The notes: generated from the letters alone by a model not told the origin. A stretch of DNA of 64,000 bases from Porticoccaceae bacterium (GCA_024639885.1 JAHEGD010000004.1:171549-235548), one strand, 5' to 3'; shown: positions 52,785-63,243, counted from the first letter of the stretch. Translations and numbers: made by a program.

Positions 52785-55274
52785 GTGCCCAAAAAGCTTT
52801 CCAGCCTCGCCTATCGCCTCGTCGGCGCGCTCCTGCCCTTTGCGCTGGCGGCGGTCGGCGGCACTCTGATGCTGGCCAGTTTTCTGTTTCTCTATCTCAG
52901 CCCAAAATTGCCGGCGGTCGACCAGCTCAACCAGATCGAGCTGCAGATACCGCTGCGGATCTACAGCCAAGACCTGCAATTAATGGCCGAGTTTGGGGAG
53001 AAAAAACGCAACCCGGTCGATTTCGAAGAGATCCCCACGCCGCTCATCAACGCCTTCTTAGCCGCCGAGGATGACGGCTTCTTCAGCCACAGCGGTGTCG
53101 ATTTCACCGGCTTGGCGCGGGCCGCCTTTGAGCTGGCCACCAGCGGCTCGATCCAGAGCGGCGGCAGCACCATCACCATGCAGGTAGCGCGCAACTTCTT
53201 TCTCGACGCCCGCCAGGAGTTCGCCCGCAAATTTAACGAAATCCTGCTCGCATTAACCATTGAGCGAAAACTCGACAAACAGGCGATTCTGTCGCTCTAC
53301 GTCAACAAGATTTACCTCGGCAACCGCGCCTATGGGGTCGGTGCGGCCGCCCAGATCTACTACGGCGCCACCCTCGACGAGCTCTCGATCGCCCAGATGG
53401 CGATGATCGCCGGGCTGCCCAAGGCGCCCTCGCGCTACAACCCGATCGCCAACCCAGAGCGCGCCACCCAGCGCCGCGACTGGATTCTGGGCCGTATGCA
53501 ACGGCTCGGCTGGCTGTCGACCGAGCAGTATCAAGCCGCTATCAACGAGCCGGACGACGCCCGCTACCACGGCTCGCTAGCCGATCTCGAGGCGGCCTAC
53601 GGCGCCGAGATGGCGCGCCGCGAGATGATCGAGCGCTACGGCCTGCGCGCCTATGAAGAGGGGCTGCAGGTGATCACCACGATCGACTCCAACCTGCAGC
53701 GCGCCGCCACTCGCGCAGTCCAGACCGGCATCCTCGAATACGACTGGCGGCACGGCTACCGCGACCTCGAACAGCGCGAGCTGGCCGCCGAACAGTGGCC
53801 GAGCGCGCTCGCCGACAGCCCCGACTACGGCGACCTGCAGCCGGCCATCATCACCGCCCTGCAGCCGCGCCAACTCAGCCTGCTGCTGCGCGACGGCAGC
53901 CGCGCGACACTCGGCTGGCAGCAGGGGCTCGAGGGGCTGCGCCGCTACCAGTCGGTCAACAGCCGCTCGGCACCCATTGCCAGCACCGACGAGCTATTTC
54001 GGGTCGGCGATCTGATCCGGGTCCGCCGGGTCGACGGCGACTGGCAGCTCAGCCAGCTGCCGGCGGTACAGGCGGCGCTGATCGCACTCAACCCCGACGA
54101 TGCCGCCGTGCGCGCCATCGTCGGTGGCTTTGACTACCGGCTGAGCAACTTCAACCGCGCCAGTCAAGCGGTCCGCCAACCGGGCTCCAACTTTAAGCCG
54201 TTTCTCTACGCCACCGCGTTGGCCAACGGCTACAGTCCGGCGTCGATCATCAACGACGCGCCGGTGGTGTTTGCCGATGCCAATCTCGAAGAGGCGTGGC
54301 GGCCGGAAAACGACGGCGGCAAATTTTACGGGCCAACCCGCTTGCGGCAGGCGCTCTACCGGTCGCGCAACTTGGTCTCTATCCGGCTGCTGCGCGAGCT
54401 CGGTATCGAGACCGCGCTCGACGGTATCGGCAAATTTGGCTTTGACACCGCCGCCATGCCGCGCGACCTATCGCTGGCACTGGGTACCTTTGCGGTCACC
54501 CCGCTGCAGGTCGCGGCCGGCTACGCGGCGCTCGCCAACCAGGGCTTTAAAGTGGCGCCCCACCTAATCGATAAAGTGATCGACCGCGACGGCCGGGTTA
54601 TTTTTGCCGCCAACCCCGCCACCGCCTGCAGCGACTGCGAGCGCCAACAGCCCGCCGCTGCGCCACAGCTCGCCCAGCGCGAGGCGCAGCTGGCCGCGCT
54701 GCTCGGCCGGCTCGGCGAGAAGAGCGCCAACGCCGACGACCGGCTCGGCGTCGCCGCGCTCCAGCAGGCGCTGCTCGCCACCGCCCCGGCTGACCGGCCG
54801 CGCGCCGAGCGGGCGCTGTCGACGCAGGATGCGTTTCTAATCGACTCGATGCTGCGCGACGTGATCAGCTTGGGCACCGGCCGCCGCGCCCGCCAGCTTG
54901 AACGCAGCGACCTGGCCGGCAAAACCGGCACCACCAACGGTCCGCGCGATGCGTGGTTCTCCGGCTACTCGCCGAGTATGGTGGCGACCGCCTGGGTCGG
55001 CTTTGACGACAACAGCCAGCTCGGCCGCAACGAGTACGGCGGCTCGGCGGCGCTGCCAATCTGGATCAACTACATGCGCGACGCGCTGGCCGGGGTCGCC
55101 GACCAACCGCGCCAGCAGCCGGCCGGGATTGTCCGCGCCACCATCGACCCGACCAGTGGGCTGCGCGTCGCCCCCGGCAACGAGGGTATCGATGAGTTCT
55201 TCAAAGCCGGCCAACTGCCGCCCCAACAGAGCCAACAGCCGCGCGCCAACTCACTGCCCGACGATCTGTTTTAA
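52785..55274 (+). CDS. mrcA: Penicillin-binding protein 1A
   Basis: GT51 motifs (AAEDDGFFSHSGVDFTGLARA, GGSTITMQVARNFFL), transpeptidase AGKTGTTNGPRDAWFSGYSP; GTG start at 52785. Confidence 0.96.
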   Translation: MPKKLSSLAYRLVGALLPFALAAVGGTLMLASFLFLYLSPKLPAVDQLNQIELQIPLRIYSQDLQLMAEFGEKKRNPVDFEEIPTPLINAFLAAEDDGFFSHSGVDFTGLARAAFELATSGSIQSGGSTITMQVARNFFLDARQEFARKFNEILLALTIERKLDKQAILSLYVNKIYLGNRAYGVGAAAQIYYGATLDELSIAQMAMIAGLPKAPSRYNPIANPERATQRRDWILGRMQRLGWLSTEQYQAAINEPDDARYHGSLADLEAAYGAEMARREMIERYGLRAYEEGLQVITTIDSNLQRAATRAVQTGILEYDWRHGYRDLEQRELAAEQWPSALADSPDYGDLQPAIITALQPRQLSLLLRDGSRATLGWQQGLEGLRRYQSVNSRSAPIASTDELFRVGDLIRVRRVDGDWQLSQLPAVQAALIALNPDDAAVRAIVGGFDYRLSNFNRASQAVRQPGSNFKPFLYATALANGYSPASIINDAPVVFADANLEEAWRPENDGGKFYGPTRLRQALYRSRNLVSIRLLRELGIETALDGIGKFGFDTAAMPRDLSLALGTFAVTPLQVAAGYAALANQGFKVAPHLIDKVIDRDGRVIFAANPATACSDCERQQPAAAPQLAQREAQLAALLGRLGEKSANADDRLGVAALQQALLATAPADRPRAERALSTQDAFLIDSMLRDVISLGTGRRARQLERSDLAGKTGTTNGPRDAWFSGYSPSMVATAWVGFDDNSQLGRNEYGGSAALPIWINYMRDALAGVADQPRQQPAGIVRATIDPTSGLRVAPGNEGIDEFFKAGQLPPQQSQQPRANSLPDDLF

Positions 55275-55280
55275 CGGCGG

Positions 55281-56138
55281 TTAGCGGCTGATCTCGCTTT
55301 TGCGCAGCGGCGCCGGCAGCCACGACCACCACGCCAGCGACGGGTCGCCGACTGCGACAAAGCTGTTGTTGTAGGGGGTCGGCTTGCTGTAGCGGAGCCG
55401 CTCGCCGCTGCTGGCAATGACATCGCCACCGGCGCCGCGCAAGATCGCGTGGCCGGCGGCGGTATCCCACTCGCCGGTACGCCCGTAGCGCGGGTAGCAG
55501 TCGAGCTCGCCGCTGGCGATCCGACAGAGCTTCAGCGAACTGCCCAACGCCACCCGCTCGACAGCGCCAAACGGCACGCTCAGCGCCGCACCGATACGCG
55601 CTGCGGCGCTGGCACTGTGGCGGCTGCTGGCGGTGACCCGCAGTGGCCCGGCAGCGCTGCCGAGCGGCGCCGCGCGGCACTGTAGCGGGCGCTGCTGGCC
55701 ACCGCTAGACAACCAACTGCCAGTGCCCGGGCCACCCCAGTAGAGCTCGTCGCCAACCGGTAGATAGACCGCACCAAACACCGCCTCGCCCTCGTCGATG
55801 AGGGCAATATTGACGGTAAATTGGCCGGTTTTGGCGAGAAACTCTTTGGTGCCGTCGAGCGGGTCGACCAGCCAGTAGCGCGACCAGCTGCGCCGCTCGC
55901 GGTCGCAGACCGCCGCCGACTCCTCAGAGAGCACCGGCCAGCCGGGAAACTCGGCGGCGAGTCCGTCGACAATGATGTGGTGGGCGGCCAGGTCGGCGGC
56001 GGTGATCGGCGAGTCGTCGCTCTTGTGACTGAGCTGCCAGTCGTCGCCGCGGTAGATGGCGACAATAGCCGCGCCGGCGCGGCGCGCCAGCGCAGTGACC
56101 GCGGCAACTTGGTCGGCAGTGAGGGGCAGATCAGCCAC
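55281..56138 (-). CDS. cysQ: 3'(2'),5'-bisphosphate nucleotidase CysQ
   Basis: LSEESAAV...YWLVDPLDGTKEFLAKTGQFTVNIALI...YGRTGEWDTAAGHAIL. Confidence 0.94.
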   Translation of the reverse strand: MADLPLTADQVAAVTALARRAGAAIVAIYRGDDWQLSHKSDDSPITAADLAAHHIIVDGLAAEFPGWPVLSEESAAVCDRERRSWSRYWLVDPLDGTKEFLAKTGQFTVNIALIDEGEAVFGAVYLPVGDELYWGGPGTGSWLSSGGQQRPLQCRAAPLGSAAGPLRVTASSRHSASAAARIGAALSVPFGAVERVALGSSLKLCRIASGELDCYPRYGRTGEWDTAAGHAILRGAGGDVIASSGERLRYSKPTPYNNSFVAVGDPSLAWWSWLPAPLRKSEISR

Positions 56139-56212
56139 GCCGCACAGCCGGCTTTAAAACGGTGGCGATTGGATTAGAATGGGCGACAACTTTCATCTGG
56201 CGGATTATACGT

Positions 56213-56872
56213 GTGAAACTCGACTGGAACAGCATCGACACCGTGCTCTTGGATATGGACGGCACCCTGCTCGATCTGCACTTTGACGATTTTTTCTGGC
56301 TGCAGCACCTGCCGCAGCGCTACGCCGAGCACCACCGGGTGTCGCTCGACAGCGCCCGCGCCCAGCTCAATGTCTGGTTCACCGCCCACCGCGGCCTACT
56401 CGAGTGGTACTGTCTGGACCACTGGCGCGGGCTCACCGGCATGGACTTGGTACCGCTCAAGCGCGAGGTCGAGCACCTGATCGGGCCGCGCCCCAACGCC
56501 GTCGAGTTTCTGCAGTTTTTGCGCACCATCGGCAAGCGCCGGGTGCTGATCACCAACGCCCACCGCGCCAGTCTCGACATCAAACTGGCACTGACCGGTA
56601 TCGACAGCGAACTCGATCTGATCATCAGCTCACACGACTACGGCTACCCCAAAGAGCACCAAGCGTTTTGGCAGAGTCTCTACCGCCAGCTGCCCTGCGC
56701 GCCGGCGCGGGCGCTGTTTATCGATGACTCGGAGCCGGTGCTGCGCGCCGCCGGCCAGTTTGGCATCGGCCAGCGGCTGGGTATCGAGCGGCCGGACAGC
56801 CAGCGGCCGACGCCGGCACACGACGCCGCGCCACTGCTGGGCTGCTTTAGCCAGCTGATGGTGGCGTCGTGA
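56213..56872 (+). CDS. yrfG: HAD-type GMP/IMP nucleotidase YrfG
   Basis: VLLDMDGTLLDLHFDDFFWLQHLPQRYAE...ITNAHRASLDIKLALTGI; GTG start at 56213; cluster yrfG-hslR-hslO-pckA. Confidence 0.92.
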   Translation: MKLDWNSIDTVLLDMDGTLLDLHFDDFFWLQHLPQRYAEHHRVSLDSARAQLNVWFTAHRGLLEWYCLDHWRGLTGMDLVPLKREVEHLIGPRPNAVEFLQFLRTIGKRRVLITNAHRASLDIKLALTGIDSELDLIISSHDYGYPKEHQAFWQSLYRQLPCAPARALFIDDSEPVLRAAGQFGIGQRLGIERPDSQRPTPAHDAAPLLGCFSQLMVAS

Positions 56873-57264
56873 GCGAGAGCGCCGACAAGCTGCGCATCGA
56901 CCGCTGGCTGTGGGCGGCGCGTTTTTACAAAACCCGCAGCATAGCCAAAGCGGCGATCGAGAACGGCAAGGTGACCGTCGATGGCGCTAAAATCAAACCG
57001 AGCCGGGCGGTCGAGATCGGCCAGCAGATCAAACTCAGCCAGGGCTGGGACGACAAGACAGTGTCGGTGACGGCACTCTCTGCACAGCGCCGCGGCGCCC
57101 CCGAGGCGGCCCTGCTGTACAGCGAGACCGCGGACAGTATTGCCGCCCGCGACGCCCACCGCGAGCAGCGCCGGCTGCAACCGGACACCGCCAGCGATGC
57201 GCGCCCCACCAAGCGCCAACGCCGCCAGATCCACCGTTTTATCCACCAAGACCAGGCCGATTAG
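56869..57264 (+). CDS. hslR: Heat shock protein 15 (ribosome-associated, S4 domain)
   Basis: LRIDRWLWAARFYKTRSIAKAAIENGKVTVDGAKIKPSRAVEIGQQI. Confidence 0.95.
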   Translation: MSESADKLRIDRWLWAARFYKTRSIAKAAIENGKVTVDGAKIKPSRAVEIGQQIKLSQGWDDKTVSVTALSAQRRGAPEAALLYSETADSIAARDAHREQRRLQPDTASDARPTKRQRRQIHRFIHQDQAD

Positions 57265-57285
57265 CGCCCCAAGACGAGACCCTCA

Positions 57286-58197
57286 ATGCCAGACACCACC
57301 CCCCACGCGCCGCTCAACGGCGACCAGCTGCAGCGCTTCACCTTTGTCGACGCCGACGTCCGCGGCTGCGTGGTGACCCTCAACCAGAGCTACCGCGAAC
57401 TGGTCGGCAACCACCCCTACCCGGCCGCTGCCGCCGAGCTGCTCGGCCAGTTTGCCGCCGCCGCGACGCTGTTGGCGACCCTGCTTAAACAGGATGCCAG
57501 CGTCACTATTCAAGCCCGCGGCAGCGGCCTATTGTCGACGGTGATGGCCGAGTGCGACCACCAGCTCAATATTCGCGGCATCGTCACCGCCGCCGAGCAG
57601 GCCGACGGCGTCGCCGCGATAGGCGCGGACGCAACCCTCGCCGAGCTGCTTGGCGAGGCGACCCTGGCGATCACCATCGCCCCCGCCAATGGTCAGCGCT
57701 ACCAGGGCATTGTCGCCCTCGAGGGCGGCGACTTAGCGGCCTGCCTGAGCGACTACTTTGAGCAATCCGAGCAGCTTGGCAGCGTTATTAAACTGGCCGC
57801 CGACGGCGAGCTGGCGGCCGGCCTGCTGCTGCAACAGCTGCCGGCTGCCAACGCCGCCGCCGGCGCCCGCCAAGACCCCGAGCAGTGGCGCGAGCTGAGC
57901 CTGCTCGGCGCCACTCTGAGCGCCGCCGAACAGCTCTCGCTCGGCCACACCGAGCAGCTCACCCGGCTGTTCCACGAGCACCCGCTCAATCTGCGCGAGG
58001 CGCAGCCGGTCGCGTTCCGCTGCAGCTGCTCAGAGCAGCGCACCATCAACGCCCTGTTGGCGCTCGGCGGCGACGAGCTGAGGGCGATTATCGCCGAACA
58101 GCCGGTCACCGAGGTGGTCTGCCAGTTCTGTAACTACCCGTACAGCTTTAGCGCCGGGCAGCTGCAGGCACTGCTCGACCAGCCGAACCTCCACTAG
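57286..58197 (+). CDS. hslO: Redox-regulated chaperone Hsp33
   Basis: C-terminal CxC...CxxC zinc centre (FRCSCSEQRTINAL...VVCQFCNYPYSF). Confidence 0.96.
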   Translation: MPDTTPHAPLNGDQLQRFTFVDADVRGCVVTLNQSYRELVGNHPYPAAAAELLGQFAAAATLLATLLKQDASVTIQARGSGLLSTVMAECDHQLNIRGIVTAAEQADGVAAIGADATLAELLGEATLAITIAPANGQRYQGIVALEGGDLAACLSDYFEQSEQLGSVIKLAADGELAAGLLLQQLPAANAAAGARQDPEQWRELSLLGATLSAAEQLSLGHTEQLTRLFHEHPLNLREAQPVAFRCSCSEQRTINALLALGGDELRAIIAEQPVTEVVCQFCNYPYSFSAGQLQALLDQPNLH

Positions 58198-58274
58198 CCA
58201 CTGGCTGCGCTCAAACAGACGATATTGATACTGTGAATAGTGGCATTTGCGACTCTTATTATCCCCGTCGACTG

Positions 58275-58320
58275 TGGCACAATATGGCACCTTATTTGGC
58301 ACCGTCTGATGACACCATCA
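58275..58320. promoter_or_regulatory. TGGCAC triple repeat plus TGATG-ACAC-CATCA dyad upstream of pckA
   Basis: TGGCAC at 58275, 58285 and 58297; perfect 5-bp inverted repeat at 58307-58320. Confidence 0.5.
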
Positions 58321-58360
58321 GCTCTGCATGGTTTAAGACTACTGAAGAGAGACGCACACA

Positions 58361-59905
58361 ATGACCGAACCGACCGTATACCGCGACTTAAGCGCCGCCC
58401 AACTGACTGAACTGGCCATCGCCCGCGGCGAAGGCTCACTGACCGACACCGGCGCGCTACTCGCGGTAACTGGCCAGCGCACCGGTCGCTCACCGGCCGA
58501 CCGCTTCATCGTCGACGAGCCGAGCAGCAGCGACGCCATCGATTGGGGTTCGGTCAACCGGCCGATCGCCGGCGACCTGTTTGATGCGCTGTGGGAGCGC
58601 GTTGGCGAGCATCTGGCCGCCACCGATCGCTTCGTCTCGCGCCTCCATGTCGGCCAAGACAGCGAGCACTACATCCCGGTCAAAGTGACTACCGAAACCG
58701 CCTGGCACCAGCTCTTCGCCCGCAACATGTTCATCCGCACCGACAAATACAACGGTGCCGGCAAAGAGGAGTGGAAGATTCTTCACGCCGCCAACTTTGT
58801 CTGCGACCCAGCCCGCGACGGTACCAACAGCGACGCGGTGGTGATCGTCAACTTCGCACAGCGCAAAGTGTTGATCGCGGGTATGAAGTACGCCGGAGAG
58901 ATGAAAAAAGCGATGTTCTCGGTACAGAACTTCCTGCTCCCCGAAAAAGATGTAATGCCGATGCACTGCTCGGCCAACGTCGGCGAAGACGGCGACACCG
59001 CGCTGTTCTTCGGCCTCTCGGGCACCGGTAAAACGACCCTGTCGGCCGACCCCGACCGCTACCTGATCGGCGACGACGAGCACGGCTGGGGCAAAGGCAC
59101 CGTATTCAACCTTGAGGGCGGCTGCTACGCCAAAACCATCGATCTTTCACAGAAGAACGAGCCGGTTATCTGGGACGCCATCCGCTTTGGCGCGATTGTT
59201 GAAAACGTGGTGGTCAATGACCAGCGCCAGCCCGACTACTGCGACACCAGCCTCAGCGAAAACGGTCGCTGCAGCTACCCACTCGAGCACGTTGAGAAGC
59301 GCTGTGTCGCCAACCAGAGCGGCGAGCCGAAGAACATTATCTTCCTCACCTGCGATGTCACCGGGGTGTTGCCGCCGGTCTCTATCCTCAGCAAGGAGGC
59401 GGCCGCCTACCACTTCTTGAGCGGCTACACGGCCCGCGTCGGCTCCACCGAGATGGGCGCCGAAGCCGGTATCCACCCAACCTTCTCGACCTGCTTTGGC
59501 GCGCCGTTTATGCCCCGCCCGGCCGCCGTCTATGCCGAGCTGCTGATGCGCCGCATCGAAGAGTTTGGCTCGCGTGTCTACTTGGTTAATACCGGCTGGA
59601 CCGGTGGCGCTGGCGGTGCCGGCGGCAGCGGCAGCCGCTTCCCGATCCCGGTCACCCGCGCCGTGGTCACCGCGATCACCAACGGCGCGCTGGAAGGCTG
59701 TGCCACCGAGCGGCTCGAGCAGCTCAATCTCGAGATCCCGACCGCCGTGCCGGGCGTCGACGCCAGCTACCTCAACCCGCGCAACAACTGGGGCGACACC
59801 GCCGCCTACGATGCCCAAGCGAGCAAACTGGCCGGACTGTTCGTCGAGAACATCAAAAAGTTCGCCCCCGCCGCCGAGGTGGTGGCAGCCGGCCCGAAAG
59901 CCTAA
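58361..59905 (+). CDS. pckA: Phosphoenolpyruvate carboxykinase (ATP)
   Basis: [28 protein letters not shown]. Confidence 0.98.
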   Translation: MTEPTVYRDLSAAQLTELAIARGEGSLTDTGALLAVTGQRTGRSPADRFIVDEPSSSDAIDWGSVNRPIAGDLFDALWERVGEHLAATDRFVSRLHVGQDSEHYIPVKVTTETAWHQLFARNMFIRTDKYNGAGKEEWKILHAANFVCDPARDGTNSDAVVIVNFAQRKVLIAGMKYAGEMKKAMFSVQNFLLPEKDVMPMHCSANVGEDGDTALFFGLSGTGKTTLSADPDRYLIGDDEHGWGKGTVFNLEGGCYAKTIDLSQKNEPVIWDAIRFGAIVENVVVNDQRQPDYCDTSLSENGRCSYPLEHVEKRCVANQSGEPKNIIFLTCDVTGVLPPVSILSKEAAAYHFLSGYTARVGSTEMGAEAGIHPTFSTCFGAPFMPRPAAVYAELLMRRIEEFGSRVYLVNTGWTGGAGGAGGSGSRFPIPVTRAVVTAITNGALEGCATERLEQLNLEIPTAVPGVDASYLNPRNNWGDTAAYDAQASKLAGLFVENIKKFAPAAEVVAAGPKA

Positions 59906-59926
59906 CGACCGCGGCTTTGACAACTA

Positions 59927-59957
59927 AAACCGGCTGCGGTGACGCAGCCGGTTTTTT
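59927..59957 (+). terminator. Intrinsic terminator downstream of pckA
   Basis: AAAACCGGCTGCGGTGACGCAGCCGGTTTTTTT. Confidence 0.95.
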
Positions 59958-59975
59958 TATCTCTGGAGAGCGCCC

Positions 59976-60668
59976 ATGAGTGAACTGTTTTTAATCCGCC
60001 ACGGCCAGGCCTCGTTTGACGCCGACGACTACGATCAGCTGTCTCCGCTCGGCGAGCGCCAGAGTGTGCTGCTTGGCGAGTACTTCGCCGCTCAGCAGAT
60101 TCGCTTTGATCTGCTCGCTTGCGGCTCTCTGCGCCGCCACCAGCAGACGCTGAGCGGTATCTGCAGCGGTCTCGGTCAGCCGCTCGACGGCTACAGCGAA
60201 CAGCCCGGCATCGACGAGTACGATTTTAGAACACTGACCAGCGACTACGCCGCCGCGTTTGCCGATGACCCACTGTGGCTGGCGGTACAGCAGCAGCCGC
60301 GCGACAAGAGCGCCTACTACCGGCTGCTGCGGCGGGTGCTGATCGCCTGGCAGGCCGAGCGCTTTGCGACCCGTGCCGAAAGCTACCAGCAGTTTGTCGA
60401 CCGCGTCGCCGAAGTCAGCAGCTGGGCCCAGCAGCAGGCGCAACACCATCGCCGCATCGCCATCGTCGGCTCGGGTGGCTCGCTGGCGCTGTTTATCGGC
60501 GCGGTGCTCGGGCTCGGTGTCGAACAGATCGTCGACCTCAATCTGCAGACCAAAAACACCGCGCTACACCGCTGCTACCTGAACCGCGACACCATCAAAC
60601 TGGCGAGCTGGAACCACACCCCCCACCTCGATGCCATCGACCGCCACGAGCTGGTCAGCTACGGCTGA
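59976..60668 (+). CDS. Histidine phosphatase (phosphoglycerate mutase-like) family protein
   Basis: LFLIRHGQASFDADDYDQLSPLGERQSVLLGEYF...RHQQTLSG. Confidence 0.9.
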   Translation: MSELFLIRHGQASFDADDYDQLSPLGERQSVLLGEYFAAQQIRFDLLACGSLRRHQQTLSGICSGLGQPLDGYSEQPGIDEYDFRTLTSDYAAAFADDPLWLAVQQQPRDKSAYYRLLRRVLIAWQAERFATRAESYQQFVDRVAEVSSWAQQQAQHHRRIAIVGSGGSLALFIGAVLGLGVEQIVDLNLQTKNTALHRCYLNRDTIKLASWNHTPHLDAIDRHELVSYG

Positions 60669-60723
60669 GCCGCAGCCAAAAACCGGCTACACTAGCGCCC
60701 TCACCGTCAACGAGCAGAGCACC

Positions 60724-60960
60724 ATGGACCCGCGTTTTATTGCCGACAGCTTCATCGAGAAACTCACCCAGCAGCTGCCCGCCGGCGCCAGCAAGCTTGG
60801 CGAGGAGCTTCGCGAGCAGCTAAAAAAAGCCGCCACCGCCGCCTTTAAAGAGCTCGACCTGGTTACCCGCGACGAGCTTGACAGCCAGGCCGCTCAGCTC
60901 GACCGGCTCGGCGAGCAGCTCCGCCGCCTCGAGCAGCAGCTCGACGAGCTCAACCAGTAA
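60724..60960 (+). CDS. ubiK: Ubiquinone biosynthesis accessory factor UbiK (BMFP/YqiC)
   Basis: MDPRFIADSFIEKLTQQLP...DLVTRDELDSQAAQLDRLGEQLRRLEQQLDEL; adjacent to comM. Confidence 0.92.
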   Translation: MDPRFIADSFIEKLTQQLPAGASKLGEELREQLKKAATAAFKELDLVTRDELDSQAAQLDRLGEQLRRLEQQLDELNQ

Positions 60961-61060
60961 CCGCCGACAACCAACCTAGCCAGAGCAGTTTTGCTGCAGC
61001 CAACTATACTCAGAGGCAGCGGTGGCGACAGGCGCCCCGCGTCGCCAACTGAGGGCTGCC

Positions 61061-62560
61061 ATGTCGTACGCCACCCTGCTCACCCGCGCCAAACAGGGCG
61101 TCAGCGCGCCGCTGGTGAGGGTCGAAGTACACATCAGCGCTGGGCTGCCCAGCTTTACCATTATCGGCCTCGCCGAGACCGCCCTTAAAGAGTCCCGCGA
61201 TCGGGTTCGCTCTGCGCTGATCGCCAGCCATTTTGAGTTTCCACTGCGCCGTATCACCGTTAATCTCGGCCCAGCCGAGCTGCCCAAAGCGGGCGGCCAC
61301 TACGACCTCGCCATCGCCGTCGGTATCCTGATCGCCTCTGAACAGCTGCAAGGTGAGGGGCTCGACGGCTACGAACTGATCGGCGAGTTGGCGCTCAACG
61401 GCGAGCTGCGCGCGGCCAGCGGGCTGTTGCCAGCCGCGATCAGTTGCAGTGAGGCCGGCCGCCAGTTGATCGCCAGCCGCGACCACGGCATCGTCGCCGC
61501 ACTGTTAGAGAGTGTCGCCGGCTTTGGTGCCGGCCACCTGCTCGAGGTCTCTGCCCACCTGCAGGGCCGCGCGCCGCTGCCGGTGCTGGCGGGGTTGCCA
61601 GTAGTGCCGGCGCCGGCCAGCCACAGCGGCGGCGACATCGCCGACATCATCGGCCAGCCGGCTGCCAAGCGGGCGTTGCTGATCGCCGCCGCCGGCGGCC
61701 ACAACTTGCTGTTCAGCGGGCCGCCCGGCAGCGGCAAGACCATGCTCGCCAGCCGTCTGCCGACCCTGCTGCCGGCGCTCGACAAGGCGCAGTTTCGCGA
61801 GGTGGCGATACTCTACGCGACCGCCGGTGAGCCGCTGCCCGAGCCGCTCTACCAGCCGCCGTTTCGCGCCCCGCACCACAGTGCCTCGGCGACTGCGCTG
61901 GTCGGCGGCGGCAGCCAGCCACAGCCAGGCGAAGTGTCGCTGGCCCACCGCGGGGTGCTGTTTTTAGATGAGCTGGCCGAGTACCCGCGCCACACCCTAG
62001 ACCTGCTCCGCGAGCCGCTGGAGTCGGGCGAGATCAACATTATCCGGACCCGCGCCTCGGCGCTGTTCCCGGCCCGCTTTCAGCTGCTGGCGGCCACCAA
62101 CCCGTGCCCGTGCGGCTACGCACCGGGGCCGCGCTGCGAGTGCGCCAGCGACCAGATTCGCCGCTACCGGGCCCGGCTCAGCGGGCCGCTGCTCGACCGC
62201 ATCGACCTGCAGGTCGAGGTCGCCGCACTCAGCCGCGAGCAGCTCACCGGCCGCCAGCAGCCGGCCGACGGCCCTACCAGCGCCGATTACCGAGCCCGGG
62301 TGGCGACTGCCCAGCGCCGTCAGATCGACCGCCAGGGGCAGCTCAACAGCCTGCTCGACCGCGAGCAGTTAGAGCAGCACTGCCCGCTCGACGACGCCCA
62401 ACGCCAGCTGCTCGGCAGCGCTATCGAGCGCTACGGGCTGTCGGCGCGCAGCTACTACCGGGTGCTGCGGGTAACCCGCACGCTGGCCGACCTGCGCGAT
62501 GCCGAGCAACCCAACCTCGACGACCTCTATGAGGCGCTGAGCCTGCGGATGGGTGAGTAA
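61061..62560 (+). CDS. comM: YifB/ComM Mg-chelatase-like AAA+ ATPase
   Basis: TRAKQGVSAPLVRVEVHISAGLPSFTIIGLAETALKESRDRVRSAL...GPPGSGKTMLASRLPTLLP. Confidence 0.96.
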   Translation: MSYATLLTRAKQGVSAPLVRVEVHISAGLPSFTIIGLAETALKESRDRVRSALIASHFEFPLRRITVNLGPAELPKAGGHYDLAIAVGILIASEQLQGEGLDGYELIGELALNGELRAASGLLPAAISCSEAGRQLIASRDHGIVAALLESVAGFGAGHLLEVSAHLQGRAPLPVLAGLPVVPAPASHSGGDIADIIGQPAAKRALLIAAAGGHNLLFSGPPGSGKTMLASRLPTLLPALDKAQFREVAILYATAGEPLPEPLYQPPFRAPHHSASATALVGGGSQPQPGEVSLAHRGVLFLDELAEYPRHTLDLLREPLESGEINIIRTRASALFPARFQLLAATNPCPCGYAPGPRCECASDQIRRYRARLSGPLLDRIDLQVEVAALSREQLTGRQQPADGPTSADYRARVATAQRRQIDRQGQLNSLLDREQLEQHCPLDDAQRQLLGSAIERYGLSARSYYRVLRVTRTLADLRDAEQPNLDDLYEALSLRMGE

Positions 62561-62636
62561 TGAGGTAGCTCGGCATCGGCACTAGTATTCGGCATTTTTA
62601 GGAACTATGTTTAGACCATTAAGCGGGAGGACGGCC

Positions 62637-62915
62637 ATGAAATATTCTTCGCAAATCAAACCGATCAGCTATCTAAAAACCCATGCGGCCAGCGTGCTGG
62701 AGGAGTTATCGGTTCAGGACGAACCACTGATCATCACCCAAAACGGCGAAGCCAAAGCTGTGATCCAAGGGGTGAAAAGCTACGAGAAGACCCAGCAGAC
62801 TCTCGCTCTGCTAAGAATATTGGCCCTTGGCCAACAGCAGATCGACGCCGGCAACGTCACCCCGGCCGCAGAGGCGATTGCGCGGCTGCGCACTCAATAC
62901 CGTGGCGATCAGTGA
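62637..62915 (+). CDS. Phd/YefM-family antitoxin
   Basis: MKYSSQIKPISYLKTHAASVLEELSVQDEPLIITQNGEAKAVIQGVKSYEKTQQTLALLRIL; GGGAGG SD upstream. Confidence 0.9.
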   Translation: MKYSSQIKPISYLKTHAASVLEELSVQDEPLIITQNGEAKAVIQGVKSYEKTQQTLALLRILALGQQQIDAGNVTPAAEAIARLRTQYRGDQ

Positions 62916-63238
62916 GCTTTTCGGTCTTCCTTAGCGCCGACGCTGACCACGATCTTGAGGGTATTTGCGGTTAAATCGCCAGGCACGACTGGTCAGCGGC
63001 CGCCAACTCGATGCTCGATCAAATCGAGGCGGTATGCGCTGCGCTAGCCGATAACCCGCAGCGCGGCAGCTACCCGGCGGAGCTGGTTGGGCGGGGCAAA
63101 AACACCTACCGCGAGCTCTACTTTAAACCCTATCGGGTTATCTACCAGATCAAGGGCGGAACGGTGGTGATTGCCATGATCGCCGATGGACGCCGCGACC
63201 TAGTCAACCTCTTAGAGCAGCGCCTTTTTCGCAGTTAG
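62912..63238 (+). pseudogene. RelE/ParE-family toxin with single in-frame premature stop
   Basis: GTG at 62912 reads VSFSVFLSADADHDLEGICG-TAA(62972-62974)-IARHDWSAAANSMLDQIEAVCAALADNPQRGSYPAEL...YRELYFKPYRVIYQIKGG...IADGRRDLVNLLEQRLFRS in the same frame. Confidence 0.88.
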
Positions 63239-63243
63239 CTCAG

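Noticed and set aside
58297-58314. Possible sigma54 promoter before pckA (TGGCAC...TTGGC)
   Set aside because: The -12 GC dinucleotide is displaced by one base; better described as part of the TGGCAC repeat array
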